DNA of 64,000 nucleotides from Candidatus Poribacteria bacterium (lineage in GTDB: Bacteria > Poribacteria > WGA-4E > WGA-3G), in assembly GCA_003635195.1 (NCBI GenBank), contig PYIY01000209.1:57394-121393 (forward strand), given 5' to 3'. The notes under the pieces were generated by a model. The model was not told where the DNA came from, made no database searches, and saw only the letters and a program-made list of their open reading frames with translations. The translations under genes and the position numbers were made by a program. Of the stretch, positions 52,167-61,059 are shown in pieces; position 1 is the stretch's first letter, and each line of letters opens with the position of its first letter.

Positions 52167-53303
52167 ATGAACCTTTGGAAAAAAAACAACCTTTTATTTA
52201 TAGGCGTGCTGGTAGGATGCCTGCTCTTTGGCATTGTCCTATCAGTGCAAGGCTTCAGTTCGATGGAACATGTGGTCAAGAGGCAACATCAACTCATAAT
52301 ACATGTAGTGCATAAGGAGCGTTGGCTTATCGGCTATGCATACGGTGATAACTGCCTCCCAGAAGATGAAAAAAATGCCGCGGAATTGGAAAAGGCAATC
52401 ACCACCGCCTTGCAGCTGTGGCTGCAACCGCTGCGCGACATGAATACCGCGCAACCGATCGTTAAAGACTTTCACTACCAACTCACCGCCGTTAATAACA
52501 GGGAGGATCTGAAAAAGGAGGATCTAAGGATAGTTGTGCATTGTGTCAACGAAATAGGAATTTCTAGGGCACTATTGTTTCGCAAAGGAGCACTTTTGCC
52601 CGCACCTTGGGTTGAAATGCGCACGGGTAGCGCAATAAATGAACACTTCAAAAGAACCCTCCTGCACGAGATAGGACACACCTTTGGTTTAGCAGACACC
52701 TATGTTGGCAGACTGCAGAAACCTGACATTAGCACGGGAGGACTACGCAGGACTGTGGGCACACAACCCGCCTCAATCATGTCGACTCACCTCAATTTCC
52801 AAGCTGGTATTGGTAAGGATGACGAAAACGGCATCATTTGGCTCTACAAGCGCATCCACGAGAAACTGCCACTTGAAGACTGTTTTTTTCCCAATTACGA
52901 ACTGGAAAAGGCCCCCGATGGCTGCCGTCCCAAGTATCCGCTCATCTTTGAACTCAAGCAGGGACGCGCCCAGTCTGCTCTGCTAATTTTGCGCGAAGAT
53001 AACAAGTTCGATATAAACGCCATCGACGGCGACGGCTTGACTGCCTTGCATCATGCGGTTTTGAACAGATATGCCCGCGTTGTCAAGGCACTGCTCGCAC
53101 GCAAGGGTATAGATGCCAACATCAAAAACAAAAGCGGCAAAACGCCTTTGCAGGTAGCGCGTGAGCTCGGCTTTGATGATTTAGTGGGGCTCTTGACACC
53201 CATGCCCGACAAAGAACCTGAGCAAGAAGTAATAGACATCCGGCCTGTTTCCGCCAAAATGAACCTGACCACCTTGTGGGGAGCACTGAAAAGGGAGCGA
53301 TAG
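52167..53303 (+). CDS. Metzincin-type metalloprotease with ankyrin repeats
   Basis: 378 residues: an N-terminal signal or anchor (LFIGVLVGCLLFGIVLSV), a protease-like domain with LLHEIGHTFGLADTYV (zinc motif HExxHxxGxxD) and Met-turn PASIMSTHLNF, then two or three ankyrin repeats (DGLTALHHAVLNRYARVVKALL, SGKTPLQVARELGFDDLVGLL). HExxHxxGxxD is snapalysin-like. Ankyrins would bind the target or regulator. The tail NLTTLWGALKRER resembles that of the LamG protein at 15920. Probably secreted. Confidence 0.75.
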   Translation: MNLWKKNNLLFIGVLVGCLLFGIVLSVQGFSSMEHVVKRQHQLIIHVVHKERWLIGYAYGDNCLPEDEKNAAELEKAITTALQLWLQPLRDMNTAQPIVKDFHYQLTAVNNREDLKKEDLRIVVHCVNEIGISRALLFRKGALLPAPWVEMRTGSAINEHFKRTLLHEIGHTFGLADTYVGRLQKPDISTGGLRRTVGTQPASIMSTHLNFQAGIGKDDENGIIWLYKRIHEKLPLEDCFFPNYELEKAPDGCRPKYPLIFELKQGRAQSALLILREDNKFDINAIDGDGLTALHHAVLNRYARVVKALLARKGIDANIKNKSGKTPLQVARELGFDDLVGLLTPMPDKEPEQEVIDIRPVSAKMNLTTLWGALKRER

Positions 53304-53392
53304 CCTTTGATCTGATACACGAGAGTAGGGTCTACATTCCAAACCTAACGGATTGGATTTTGACCCAAATACGATAAATACGGGAGGAAGTG

Positions 53393-55789
53393 ATGTCCAG
53401 CACGGTCAAAGAAATAGAGATTCTCAATGCGGATGACGCTGAACTGATGCGTATCAGTCGAGAGGGAACCCTGTCGCTGAATCTCAACGAGATGAAGACA
53501 ATCCAGACCCATTTCGGCGCGTTAGGACGCAACCCAACCGATGTAGAGATAGAGACGATCGCGCAAACATGGTCTGAGCATTGCGTTCACAAAACGTTTA
53601 AGAGCATCATCCGCTACTCCGAAGACGGGAAAGCACCAGAGCAAATCGACGGGCTGTTTCCGACCTATATCCAACGCGCAACCGAAGAGATTGCGAAACC
53701 GTGGTGTGTCTCCGTCTTTTCAGACAACGCCGGTATCATCGAATTCGACGATACATTCAACCTTGTCTTCAAAGTAGAGACACATAACCACCCCTCAGCG
53801 ATTGAACCCTACGGTGGTGCTGGCACTGGTATTGGTGGTGTCATCCGCGATTCGCTCGGTACAGGACTCGGCGCGAAACCGATTCTGAATACGGATGTCT
53901 TCTGCTTCGGAATGCCGGACACGCCTTATGCACAGCTCCCGAAAGGTACACTCCACCCGAAACGCGTCTTTAAAGGCGTTGTCGCGGGTGTGCGAGATTA
54001 CGGCAACCGGATGGGTATCCCGACGGCAAACGGTGCAATCCTTTTTGATGCCCGCTATACCGCCAACCCACTCGTCTTCTGTGGAAATGTCGGGTTAATA
54101 CCGAGAAACCGATGTGAGAAATCGGTTGAACCCGGTGATCTGGTGGTGTCTATCGGCGGGCAGACAGGACGCGACGGCATCCACGGTGCGACTTTCTCCT
54201 CCGCTGAACTGGACGATACCTCTGAAAGCCTCGGCAGTGTGGTGCAAATCGGCAACCCTATCATGGAAAAGAAGATCGTCGATGCGTTGCTACAGGCGCG
54301 CGACCGTAACCTCTATCGCTCTATTACCGATTGCGGTGCGGGTGGGTTCTCGTCTGCTGTCGGTGAGATGGGGGAACCCGTAGGTGCCGAGGTACATCTC
54401 GAACGCGTCTCCCTGAAATATGAAGGGCTTGCCCCGTGGGAAATTTGGCTCTCCGAAGCACAAGAACGGATGGTCATCGCCGTGCCACCCGAAAACCTAC
54501 CGGAACTGATGGAGATATGCGAAGCAGAAGTTGTTGAAGCCACAGTCCTCGGCACTTTCACGGATACGCGTAGATTACAGGTTTTTTATGAAGGCGAGAT
54601 AGTTGCTGATTTAGAGATGGAGTTCCTGCACCATGGACTCCCGAAACCCGTGAAACAGGCGGTTTGGCAATCGCCGAAACATCCTGAGATGGCCTCGCGA
54701 GACGCAGCAACGCGAGACTATACGGACGACCTCAAAGCGTTGCTCGCAAGCCCAAATATCGCGAGCAAAGAATCCGTCATTCGGCAATACGATCACGAGG
54801 TCCAAGGCAGTATCGTTATCAATCCACTCGTCGGTGTCGCAAACGACGGACCGAGCGATGCGTGCGTCGTCACCCCAGTCTTGGGCAGCCGGAAAGGCGT
54901 TATCGTCGCCAACGGTATCAACCCCAAATATAGCGACGTAGACCCGTACCTCAGTGCCGCAGCAGCGATTGATGAGGCTTTGCGAAACATCGTCGCTGTC
55001 GGTGGGAGTCTTGAAAAGACCGCATTATTGGATAACTTCTGTTGGGGGAACCCGGATAAACCTGACCGTCTCGGCGAGTTAGTCCGCGCGGCGAAAGCGT
55101 GTTATGACATCGCGACCGCCTACGGTACGCCCTACATCTCTGGCAAAGATAGCCTCTATAATGAATACCGCGATACAACAACCGGCGAGCAACGCGCGAT
55201 TCCGTCAACGCTCCTTATATCCGCGATTTGTGTCATCCCAGATATCCGCAACGCCGTTACAATGGATGTGAAAGTCCCTGGCAATCTGATCTATGTTGTT
55301 GGTAACACCTACGCTGAATTGGGGGGATCCCACTACTTCGGTATCCACGGGTTTATCGGAAACAACGCCCCCGCCATCCGTCCCGATGAAGGTAAATTGA
55401 CGATGGAACGGCTTAGCGCGGCGATCAACAGTGGGTTGGTCCGTTCGTGTCACGACTGTTCTGAAGGCGGTATCGGTGTGGCAGTCGCAGAGATGGCATT
55501 TGCTGGCGGATACGGAATGGCTCTGAACCTTGATAACATTCCTACAGGCGACGAGATTACTGCTGACGATTATCTTCTGTTTTCGGAATCAAACAGCCGT
55601 TTCATTGTAGAGATTGAACTGCAACACCGCGATGCTTTTGAGAATCACATGGCGGATGTACCTACAGGATACTTCGGCACTGTCATAGACGCTCCAGACT
55701 TCACCATCAAAGGGAAAGCGGGACACACGATTATCGAAACCTCAATTGATGCTCTTAAATTCGCGTGGCAAACACCATTGCATTCGTAA
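53393..55789 (+). CDS. purL: Phosphoribosylformylglycinamidine synthase, PurL subunit
   Basis: 798 residues from the ATG at 53393 (GGGAGG five bases before; an in-frame GTG lies just upstream). It makes FGAM from FGAR, ATP and glutamine-derived ammonia in purine synthesis. Marks: WSEHCVHKTF, KVETHNHPSAIEPYGGAGTGIGGVIRD, SITDCGAGGFSSAVGEMG, GVANDGPSDACVVTP, SGKDSLYNEY, SCHDCSEGGIGVAVAEM. This is the split form that needs PurQ (next gene) and PurS; no purS is visible beside it. Confidence 0.95.
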   Translation: MSSTVKEIEILNADDAELMRISREGTLSLNLNEMKTIQTHFGALGRNPTDVEIETIAQTWSEHCVHKTFKSIIRYSEDGKAPEQIDGLFPTYIQRATEEIAKPWCVSVFSDNAGIIEFDDTFNLVFKVETHNHPSAIEPYGGAGTGIGGVIRDSLGTGLGAKPILNTDVFCFGMPDTPYAQLPKGTLHPKRVFKGVVAGVRDYGNRMGIPTANGAILFDARYTANPLVFCGNVGLIPRNRCEKSVEPGDLVVSIGGQTGRDGIHGATFSSAELDDTSESLGSVVQIGNPIMEKKIVDALLQARDRNLYRSITDCGAGGFSSAVGEMGEPVGAEVHLERVSLKYEGLAPWEIWLSEAQERMVIAVPPENLPELMEICEAEVVEATVLGTFTDTRRLQVFYEGEIVADLEMEFLHHGLPKPVKQAVWQSPKHPEMASRDAATRDYTDDLKALLASPNIASKESVIRQYDHEVQGSIVINPLVGVANDGPSDACVVTPVLGSRKGVIVANGINPKYSDVDPYLSAAAAIDEALRNIVAVGGSLEKTALLDNFCWGNPDKPDRLGELVRAAKACYDIATAYGTPYISGKDSLYNEYRDTTTGEQRAIPSTLLISAICVIPDIRNAVTMDVKVPGNLIYVVGNTYAELGGSHYFGIHGFIGNNAPAIRPDEGKLTMERLSAAINSGLVRSCHDCSEGGIGVAVAEMAFAGGYGMALNLDNIPTGDEITADDYLLFSESNSRFIVEIELQHRDAFENHMADVPTGYFGTVIDAPDFTIKGKAGHTIIETSIDALKFAWQTPLHS

Positions 55790-55829
55790 CTTTTAAGCAA
55801 GACGTGTGTTCTATTTATAGGAGATAAAA

Positions 55830-56633
55830 ATGACGGAACCCAAAGTACTCATCTTACGAACCGCAGGGACTAACTGCGATGCAGAAACAGACACGGCGTT
55901 TCGACTCGCCGGTGCTGAGACCGCGTTAGTCCACATCCAAAATGTTATATCCGGCAAAGTTAACCTAACCGACTATCAGATCCTCGCGATTCCTGGCGGT
56001 TTCTCCTACGGCGACGATATTGCAGCCGGTATCCTGCTGGCGATTGAGATGAAACATAAATTAACGGACGCGCTCCATCAGTTCGTCGCGGATGGTAAAC
56101 CCGTAATCGGGATATGCAACGGATTCCAGGTGCTGGTACGGACAGGCTTGTTGCCGGGAATTCCTGCTTCTAACAGCGATGCACCAGAGTTGGTACAACG
56201 CTCGACACTCGCAATGAACACCTCCGCAAGGTTCGAGTGTCGGTGGGTAGACTTAGAGACGCAAGAAAGTCCGTGTGTCTTTACAAAAGGCATCAAGCCA
56301 CGTGTCTATCTACCCGTCGCGCACGCTGAAGGAAGGTTCACCGCACCAGCAGATGTATTGGCTGAATTAGAAACGAACAATCAAGTTGTGTTTCGGTATG
56401 CCGAGAGCGAATATCCGAGCAATCCGAACGGTTCGGATGCCGATATTGCCGGTATCTGCGACACAACAGGCAGGATTTTCGGTCTAATGCCCCACCCGGA
56501 ACGGTTCTTAACGAAATGGAATCATCCACACTGGACCCGGCTTACCGATACACAAGACACCGACACTGAAGAAGGCGACGGACTCGCTATCTTCAAGAAT
56601 GCTGTTAATTACGTCAAAGCGAATCTCCTGTAG
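55830..56633 (+). CDS. purQ: Phosphoribosylformylglycinamidine synthase, glutaminase PurQ
   Basis: 267 residues, SD AGGAGA. Class I glutamine amidotransferase that supplies ammonia to PurL. Seen: VLILRTAGTNCDAET, AIPGGFSYGDDIAAG, the nucleophile elbow GICNGFQVL with its Cys, and the His/Glu pair in LMPHPERFL. Gap of 40 bases after purL; the two form one operon. Confidence 0.95.
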   Translation: MTEPKVLILRTAGTNCDAETDTAFRLAGAETALVHIQNVISGKVNLTDYQILAIPGGFSYGDDIAAGILLAIEMKHKLTDALHQFVADGKPVIGICNGFQVLVRTGLLPGIPASNSDAPELVQRSTLAMNTSARFECRWVDLETQESPCVFTKGIKPRVYLPVAHAEGRFTAPADVLAELETNNQVVFRYAESEYPSNPNGSDADIAGICDTTGRIFGLMPHPERFLTKWNHPHWTRLTDTQDTDTEEGDGLAIFKNAVNYVKANLL

Positions 56634-56682
56634 CATAAACTGTAAAAACGGAGCAGAAACCCAAATAATTAAAAATCAAAAT

Positions 56683-57114
56683 ATGGATAAATTGTCGCGT
56701 CGCCTCCTTCCGTTTTATATGAAATTACCCGTTTTTTGGGCGTTCATCGTGCTTTCAGTGTTAGGGCAGCTCCTCTGGGTCGCTGTGGTCTCGCAAGATG
56801 TTCGTATTGATCTTCGCTGGTCGAGTTTCGGCTTCGGTTTCGGAATCGCCTTGGGTTTTATGCAGGGGAAATGGACATCCCGTTTATGGCAGCAATCGTA
56901 TCTAAAAGTCTTAAAGCGGCAGATAACCTTCTGGGACGCAAAAGGATCAAAACTCCTCACTTTTTACACCTGCGTCGCCCTCGGCTTACCGATTTTCTGT
57001 CCTTTCTTCATCCGATCCCTCGACACATTGGTAGGCATCCAATCCTACGTCTTCGGCTTCATCGGTGCGATGAACGTGGCACTGCTGTTATGGGTCCGGC
57101 GTATCCCGAAATGA
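56683..57114 (+). CDS. Small membrane protein, unknown
   Basis: 143 residues from the ATG at 56683; the longer frame overlaps purQ. Hydrophobic segments at about 13-36 (LPVFWAFIVLSVLGQLLWVA), 45-60 (SSFGFGFGIALGF), 88-107 (LLTFYTCVALGLPIFC) and 116-136 suggest three or four transmembrane helices. It has no motif I know and a weak SD. It follows purQ by 49 bases and may be co-transcribed. Confidence 0.6.
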   Translation: MDKLSRRLLPFYMKLPVFWAFIVLSVLGQLLWVAVVSQDVRIDLRWSSFGFGFGIALGFMQGKWTSRLWQQSYLKVLKRQITFWDAKGSKLLTFYTCVALGLPIFCPFFIRSLDTLVGIQSYVFGFIGAMNVALLLWVRRIPK

Positions 57115-57173
57115 GTTAAACTTAAATTTGACGCGTTAATCAAATTGTGGTATCCTTAAACAAGGAGACAATT

Positions 57174-57566
57174 ATGTCCTATAAAGAATGCTTAATTTTT
57201 ATAGCGTATGTCAAATATCTCAGTACCTCAAGCGTGCCACGCAGTGCAGAAGACAAGCAAGTAAACGCCTCAATGGTTCCATCGGATGCTGCTAAAGATG
57301 TCCGTAGTAAACCACATCGCACGCCACCACCACCACGCCGACGGAAGCCCAAGTTTACGCTTGAGGAACTACTCTCTCAAATGCCCGATTATGATTTATT
57401 CTGTGAGGCTGTCAAATCCGGGAAACTCAAGCCACATCGCACGCCACCACCACGCCGCCGACGGAAGCCCAAATTTACGCTTGAGGAACTTTTAGCCCAG
57501 ATGCCAGACGATGATGGGCATGGTGAAATAGACACGGGACCATCAGTAGGCAATGAAGTATGGTAG
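57174..57566 (+). CDS. MazE-like antitoxin tail, tandemly duplicated
   Basis: 130 residues from the ATG at 57174 (AAGGAG). The C-terminal part KFTLEELLAQMPDDDGHGE, then VGNEVW, is the toxin-binding tail of MazE/ChpI-type antitoxins (tail plus VGxEVW end). A second copy of the tail with a Pro-Arg-rich linker (KPHRTPPPPRRRKPKFTLEE) precedes it. The N-terminal AbrB DNA-binding domain of MazE is not recognisable. The stop overlaps the ATG of a truncated MazF-like frame, the normal mazEF overlap. Confidence 0.6.
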   Translation: MSYKECLIFIAYVKYLSTSSVPRSAEDKQVNASMVPSDAAKDVRSKPHRTPPPPRRRKPKFTLEELLSQMPDYDLFCEAVKSGKLKPHRTPPPRRRRKPKFTLEELLAQMPDDDGHGEIDTGPSVGNEVW

Positions 57567-57616
57567 ATTCAACAGGGTATGTTCCAGTACCCGGCGATGT
57601 TGTTTGGATTAAATAA
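57560..57616 (+). pseudogene. MazF-like toxin remnant
   Basis: A start overlapping the MazE-like stop, then MVDSTGYVPVPGDVVWIK-stop. The PxPGDVVWI stretch is the N-terminal strand of MazF (…DRGDIVWLDF). The rest of the toxin is missing: after 18 residues the frame ends. A relic of mazF, possibly trimmed by deletion after a tandem copy arose. Confidence 0.6.
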
Positions 57617-57681
57617 ATATCAGCAGAACGACTGGATCGAAAATTCACCACAGATAAATAGTTATCGCTGGAGAATTCAAT

Positions 57682-58200
57682 ATGCGTCCACTGACAATTT
57701 CCTTGCCAGATTACCTCTATAAAAAACTAACACAACAAGCAAAAGTGTCGAAAACTTCGCTCGAAGATCTTGTGTTGTTTCAACTCAAGCGCGACGAGGC
57801 AAGAGATGCTGCCCTAACGCTCCTACGAAAGCGCGCTGGCAGATGCTTGATGGCAAAGGAACCTATCTTTAAAGAATCAACGCCACCCGTCTGGATAGTT
57901 CCCATTTTCACCAATGTCGCGCCTCCTGTCGAAGTTGGAGAGATACACATTGAGGCCGACACGGGGCAAGTTCTCAGTACAGAGATGGACGTGGCTGAAA
58001 TGATTAAGAAGGGGCATGTTAGTTTCGGATTTGAGCCTCTACCCGTAGAAAAACAAGAACGTTTAGCAGAACTCTTGGCATTAAACGGTGAAAAAATGTT
58101 AGAATCGGAAGAGACGCAAGAAATGGAGGCACTCCTTGCTGAAGAGCAAGAACTCCAGATACGAAATCTCGAAACATTGGGGAAGCGGCTTTTGTCATAG
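57682..58200 (+). CDS. RHH-like small protein upstream of an HNH nuclease
   Basis: 172 residues. The N-terminus (LTISLPDYLYKKLTQQAKVSKTSLEDL) looks like a ribbon-helix-helix DNA-binding domain. The middle (PPVWIVPIFTNVAPPVEVGEIHIEADT) is a beta region of unknown kind, and the end is helical. The HNH gene starts 13 bases downstream, so the two are one transcription unit; this protein may be its regulator or antitoxin. No direct proof. Confidence 0.7.
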   Translation: MRPLTISLPDYLYKKLTQQAKVSKTSLEDLVLFQLKRDEARDAALTLLRKRAGRCLMAKEPIFKESTPPVWIVPIFTNVAPPVEVGEIHIEADTGQVLSTEMDVAEMIKKGHVSFGFEPLPVEKQERLAELLALNGEKMLESEETQEMEALLAEEQELQIRNLETLGKRLLS

Positions 58201-58213
58201 CGAGGCGTGATAC

Positions 58214-58621
58214 ATGCGTGTAAATGATCCGTTGCGCGCTGATGTAGTAAGTCGTGCAAATGAACGGTGTGAGTACTGCCAATATCCAGAGGAATTTTCG
58301 CCCATCTCCTTTGAAGTCGATCATATTGTACCAGAATCAGCAGATGGATTGACAGAACTCACAAATTTGGCACTCGCTTGTCCACGCTGTAACAGGCATA
58401 AAGCCACGCGCCAAAAAGGAATAGACCCATTGACAGGAAGGGTCGTTGGACTTTTCAATCCTCGAATTGACGAGTGGCAAGTTCATTTTCTTTTAAACCG
58501 AGAAAATGGCGAAATTGAAGGACAAACACCTATAGGTCGGGCAACGGTCGTAGCACTCCAGATGAATGCTGAGCAACCGATTCAAGCGCGCCAAAACTTG
58601 ATAAAATATAAGATTTTATGA
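58214..58621 (+). CDS. HNH endonuclease
   Basis: 135 residues. Compact HNH/McrA-type nuclease: CEYCQYPEEFSPISFEVDHIV (zinc CxxC, catalytic DHI) then LALACPRCNRHKATRQ (second CxxC, final His/Asn positions). Similar stand-alone nucleases of this size occur in cyanobacteria and related genomes, often with a small upstream partner gene as here. Probably a homing-type or defence nuclease. Followed by a perfect hairpin. Confidence 0.88.
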   Translation: MRVNDPLRADVVSRANERCEYCQYPEEFSPISFEVDHIVPESADGLTELTNLALACPRCNRHKATRQKGIDPLTGRVVGLFNPRIDEWQVHFLLNRENGEIEGQTPIGRATVVALQMNAEQPIQARQNLIKYKIL

Positions 58622-58660
58622 GCATTGCAGAGATGCTATTAATCAATAGTACTTACACAT

Positions 58661-58689
58661 GAAAACCTCCGATAGTTTTGGAGGTTTTC
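58661..58689 (+). terminator. Hairpin terminator after the HNH gene
   Basis: A perfect 10-bp stem GAAAACCTCC / GGAGGTTTTC with a 9-base loop. The T-run is within the stem rather than after it, so termination strength is uncertain. Confidence 0.55.
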
Positions 58690-58712
58690 GCACTTAATTA
58701 ACTTACTCAAAT

Positions 58713-60443
58713 ATGAAACTCGACAGAAACCAAGAAAAAGCCGTCAACCACGTCACAGGACCAGCAATCGTCATCGCAGGACCCGGCAGTGGCAAAACCA
58801 CAGTTGTAACCGCACGGATCCTGAACCTCATCCAGACGCACAACATCCCACCTTCACAGATTCTCGCCATCGCCTTTAACAGAAAAGCCGTTGAAGAGAT
58901 GGAGACCCGCATCTTGCAGGCACTCACGGCACCTGAAACCGAAACACCCCAAAAACCGGTCATCCGCACACTCCACGCTTTTGGCAAAGACATTATCACC
59001 GAAAACCATAAACGCGCCGGGTTTAACCGTATCCCTGAAATCTGGTCGGGACAGATGGATCAAATCATCGCAGATGAGCAGAAACAGATTGAACGCGAAG
59101 CCGCCACAGCCGAAGTTGCTATCTATAAAATTGAGAACAAAGAGACCGGTAAGTGTTACATCGGGCAGACGACGAATCCAGATCGACGGAAAGAAGAACA
59201 CTTCAACCATTCATCAAACGACAGACTCCGACAAGCCATCCGACATGAAGGCACAACACAATTCAGTTTTGAGGTGATAGAATGGGTCAAAGGACAAGAG
59301 GCGAATCGTCGTGAAGCACATTGGATTGCATACTACAGAGACCGCGCCAGCGTGTTCAACCGTGCAGATCCACTGCGGAGGCAGTACAGCAACCAACTGA
59401 TCCTTGAGATGTTTTGCCAGCATTTCGGTATCCCTTATGAAGAAAATTTCGACACACACCCGGATTTCGAGAACCTCCGAGACCGTTTCGACGGCATAAA
59501 AGAGACAGTCATGCGTGCGAAACGTCAGGTCACCACAGGACTGTTCGACCCAAAGACGCTTGATGACCCGGTGGCGCGGGCATTTGCTATAAAATACGAA
59601 GCCCTCAAAACTGAAGCAAACGCTGTCGATTTCGAGGATATGATTATCCACGCCGCGAACCTACTTGAGACCTGTCCCGATCTCCACCAAACCTATCGCG
59701 ACCAATACCCCTATGTCCTTGTTGACGAATTCCAAGATATTGCCCCCGCCGATTTCCGACTGATTTCACGCCTCTCCGAAAACCTCTTCGCTGTCGGTGA
59801 CGACGATCAGGCGATCTACGGATTCCGAGGTGGTAACTCCGAAATTATGCTGAAATTCACCGACCGAGGAGATGTAACAAAATATGAAATCACGCGCAAT
59901 TATCGGTCTACGTCCACTATCGTTGAACACGCCAGAGCGTTGATTGAACGCAACGCATCCCGCATCCGAAAAGACCTCCGCGCCTACAACCCGATGCAAC
60001 AGCACATAAAGACCGTAGAGACAACCCATGAAACTGTCGAAACCGTGCTGATGCGCGAGTTAGAATCGTCATCCCAAGAAATCGCTATCTTAGCACGCAC
60101 CAACTACGAAACCGAACAGATTCAAGCGATACTTGCCAACCATCCAGCGGCACCAGAAGTAACAACGATTCACAAAGCAAAGGGACGGGAATGGGAAAAG
60201 GTTATCCTCATTCATAACACACTGGCGCGACGTTTTCCGCGTCGAGATAGTGAACTCACAGAGGAGCGGCGTGTCTTCTATGTCGCCATGACGCGTGCCA
60301 AGACAGAACTCGTCGTCCTCGGTGGAAGGTGCCCATTCGTGCCAGAGTTCGAGAAAATCCGAAAAAATCTCGGTTACTATCTTCGGCAATTCGCCTACTG
60401 GCGCGCGAGAAGGAAATTTAAAAAAGAAGGTGACGCAAAATAG
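58713..60443 (+). CDS. UvrD/Rep-type helicase with inserted GIY-YIG nuclease domain
   Basis: 576 residues. All SF1A motifs are intact: Walker A AGPGSGKTT (22-30), IAFNRKAVEEM, RTLHAFGKDII, motif II LVDEFQD (~337), III GDDDQAIYGFRGG, IV RNYRST, V TTIHKAKGREWEKV, VI ERRVFYVAMTRAK. Between the Ia/Ib region and motif II, at about 135-222, lies a GIY-YIG domain: AIYKIENKETGKCYIGQTTN, DRRKEEH, HWIAYYR. A nuclease domain in the 1B position would place cutting beside the DNA entry path. A paralogue with the same insertion follows. Possible role in defence or repair. Confidence 0.9.
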   Translation: MKLDRNQEKAVNHVTGPAIVIAGPGSGKTTVVTARILNLIQTHNIPPSQILAIAFNRKAVEEMETRILQALTAPETETPQKPVIRTLHAFGKDIITENHKRAGFNRIPEIWSGQMDQIIADEQKQIEREAATAEVAIYKIENKETGKCYIGQTTNPDRRKEEHFNHSSNDRLRQAIRHEGTTQFSFEVIEWVKGQEANRREAHWIAYYRDRASVFNRADPLRRQYSNQLILEMFCQHFGIPYEENFDTHPDFENLRDRFDGIKETVMRAKRQVTTGLFDPKTLDDPVARAFAIKYEALKTEANAVDFEDMIIHAANLLETCPDLHQTYRDQYPYVLVDEFQDIAPADFRLISRLSENLFAVGDDDQAIYGFRGGNSEIMLKFTDRGDVTKYEITRNYRSTSTIVEHARALIERNASRIRKDLRAYNPMQQHIKTVETTHETVETVLMRELESSSQEIAILARTNYETEQIQAILANHPAAPEVTTIHKAKGREWEKVILIHNTLARRFPRRDSELTEERRVFYVAMTRAKTELVVLGGRCPFVPEFEKIRKNLGYYLRQFAYWRARRKFKKEGDAK

Positions 60444-60490
60444 GAGATGTGGTATAATTTTTATCAAAAAGCCAAAGGAGAACAGAAGAA

Positions 60491-60748
60491 ATGACAAATG
60501 AAGAACTCTATCAGGTGATGAAAGACGGTTTTGACCAAGTCAACCAACGTTTAGATAGAATGGATCAACGTTTAGATAGGGTAGATACTCGATTAGATGG
60601 AATGGATACCCGGCTCCGCACCGTTGAGAATGGTATATCGGAACTCACGGGTAAGCAACAAGCAATTTCGGGAATGCGAAACTGGATAACGACCGCGTGT
60701 GCCGTTGGTGCTATTATCATCTCGATTATCGTCGCTATTTTCAAATAA
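60491..60748 (+). CDS. Small coiled-coil membrane protein
   Basis: 85 residues. A coiled coil of 7-residue repeats (NQRLDRMDQRLDRVDTRLDG) is followed by one C-terminal transmembrane helix (ITTACAVGAIIISIIVAIF). SD GGAG is present. Such short coiled-coil/TM proteins are known as holin-like or as DUF1640-type proteins; no specific family is assigned. It lies between the two helicase paralogues, so it may belong to the same system. Confidence 0.75.
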   Translation: MTNEELYQVMKDGFDQVNQRLDRMDQRLDRVDTRLDGMDTRLRTVENGISELTGKQQAISGMRNWITTACAVGAIIISIIVAIFK

Positions 60749-61059
60749 ACACTATTTCTGAATAACCGTTTCTCATGAACGGAAACCTGGTTCGTAGTGG
60801 CGCAATTCGTTGCGCCTCTTGTATATTAGGTTTCACAAAGTTTCCAAATCTCCTAAAGGCAAGTTCATTTTTCAGATTTGGTATAATGATACTGAACTTT
60901 GGACAATTTTGAGATAGCAGAACTTCTGCACGGACATCGCCTTTTGTAGCATGGGCTCCTGTTAGGAAGCTGTGCCTCTTTTGTAGCATAGGCTGTTAGC
61001 CTGTGCCCCTGGAACATAGCCCCTTCATTCTATTTAGCGTTTTCAGCAAGATTGATTTT
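60749..61059. other. Intergenic region with REP-like repeats
   Basis: 311 bases without a gene. A perfect 7-bp hairpin GGCGCAA-TTCG-TTGCGCC at 60799-60816 may end the upstream transcript. Two related segments starting TTTTGTAGCATRGGCT occur at 60942-60957 and 60979-60994, followed by GTTAGGAAGC and GTTAGCCTG. Confidence 0.6.
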
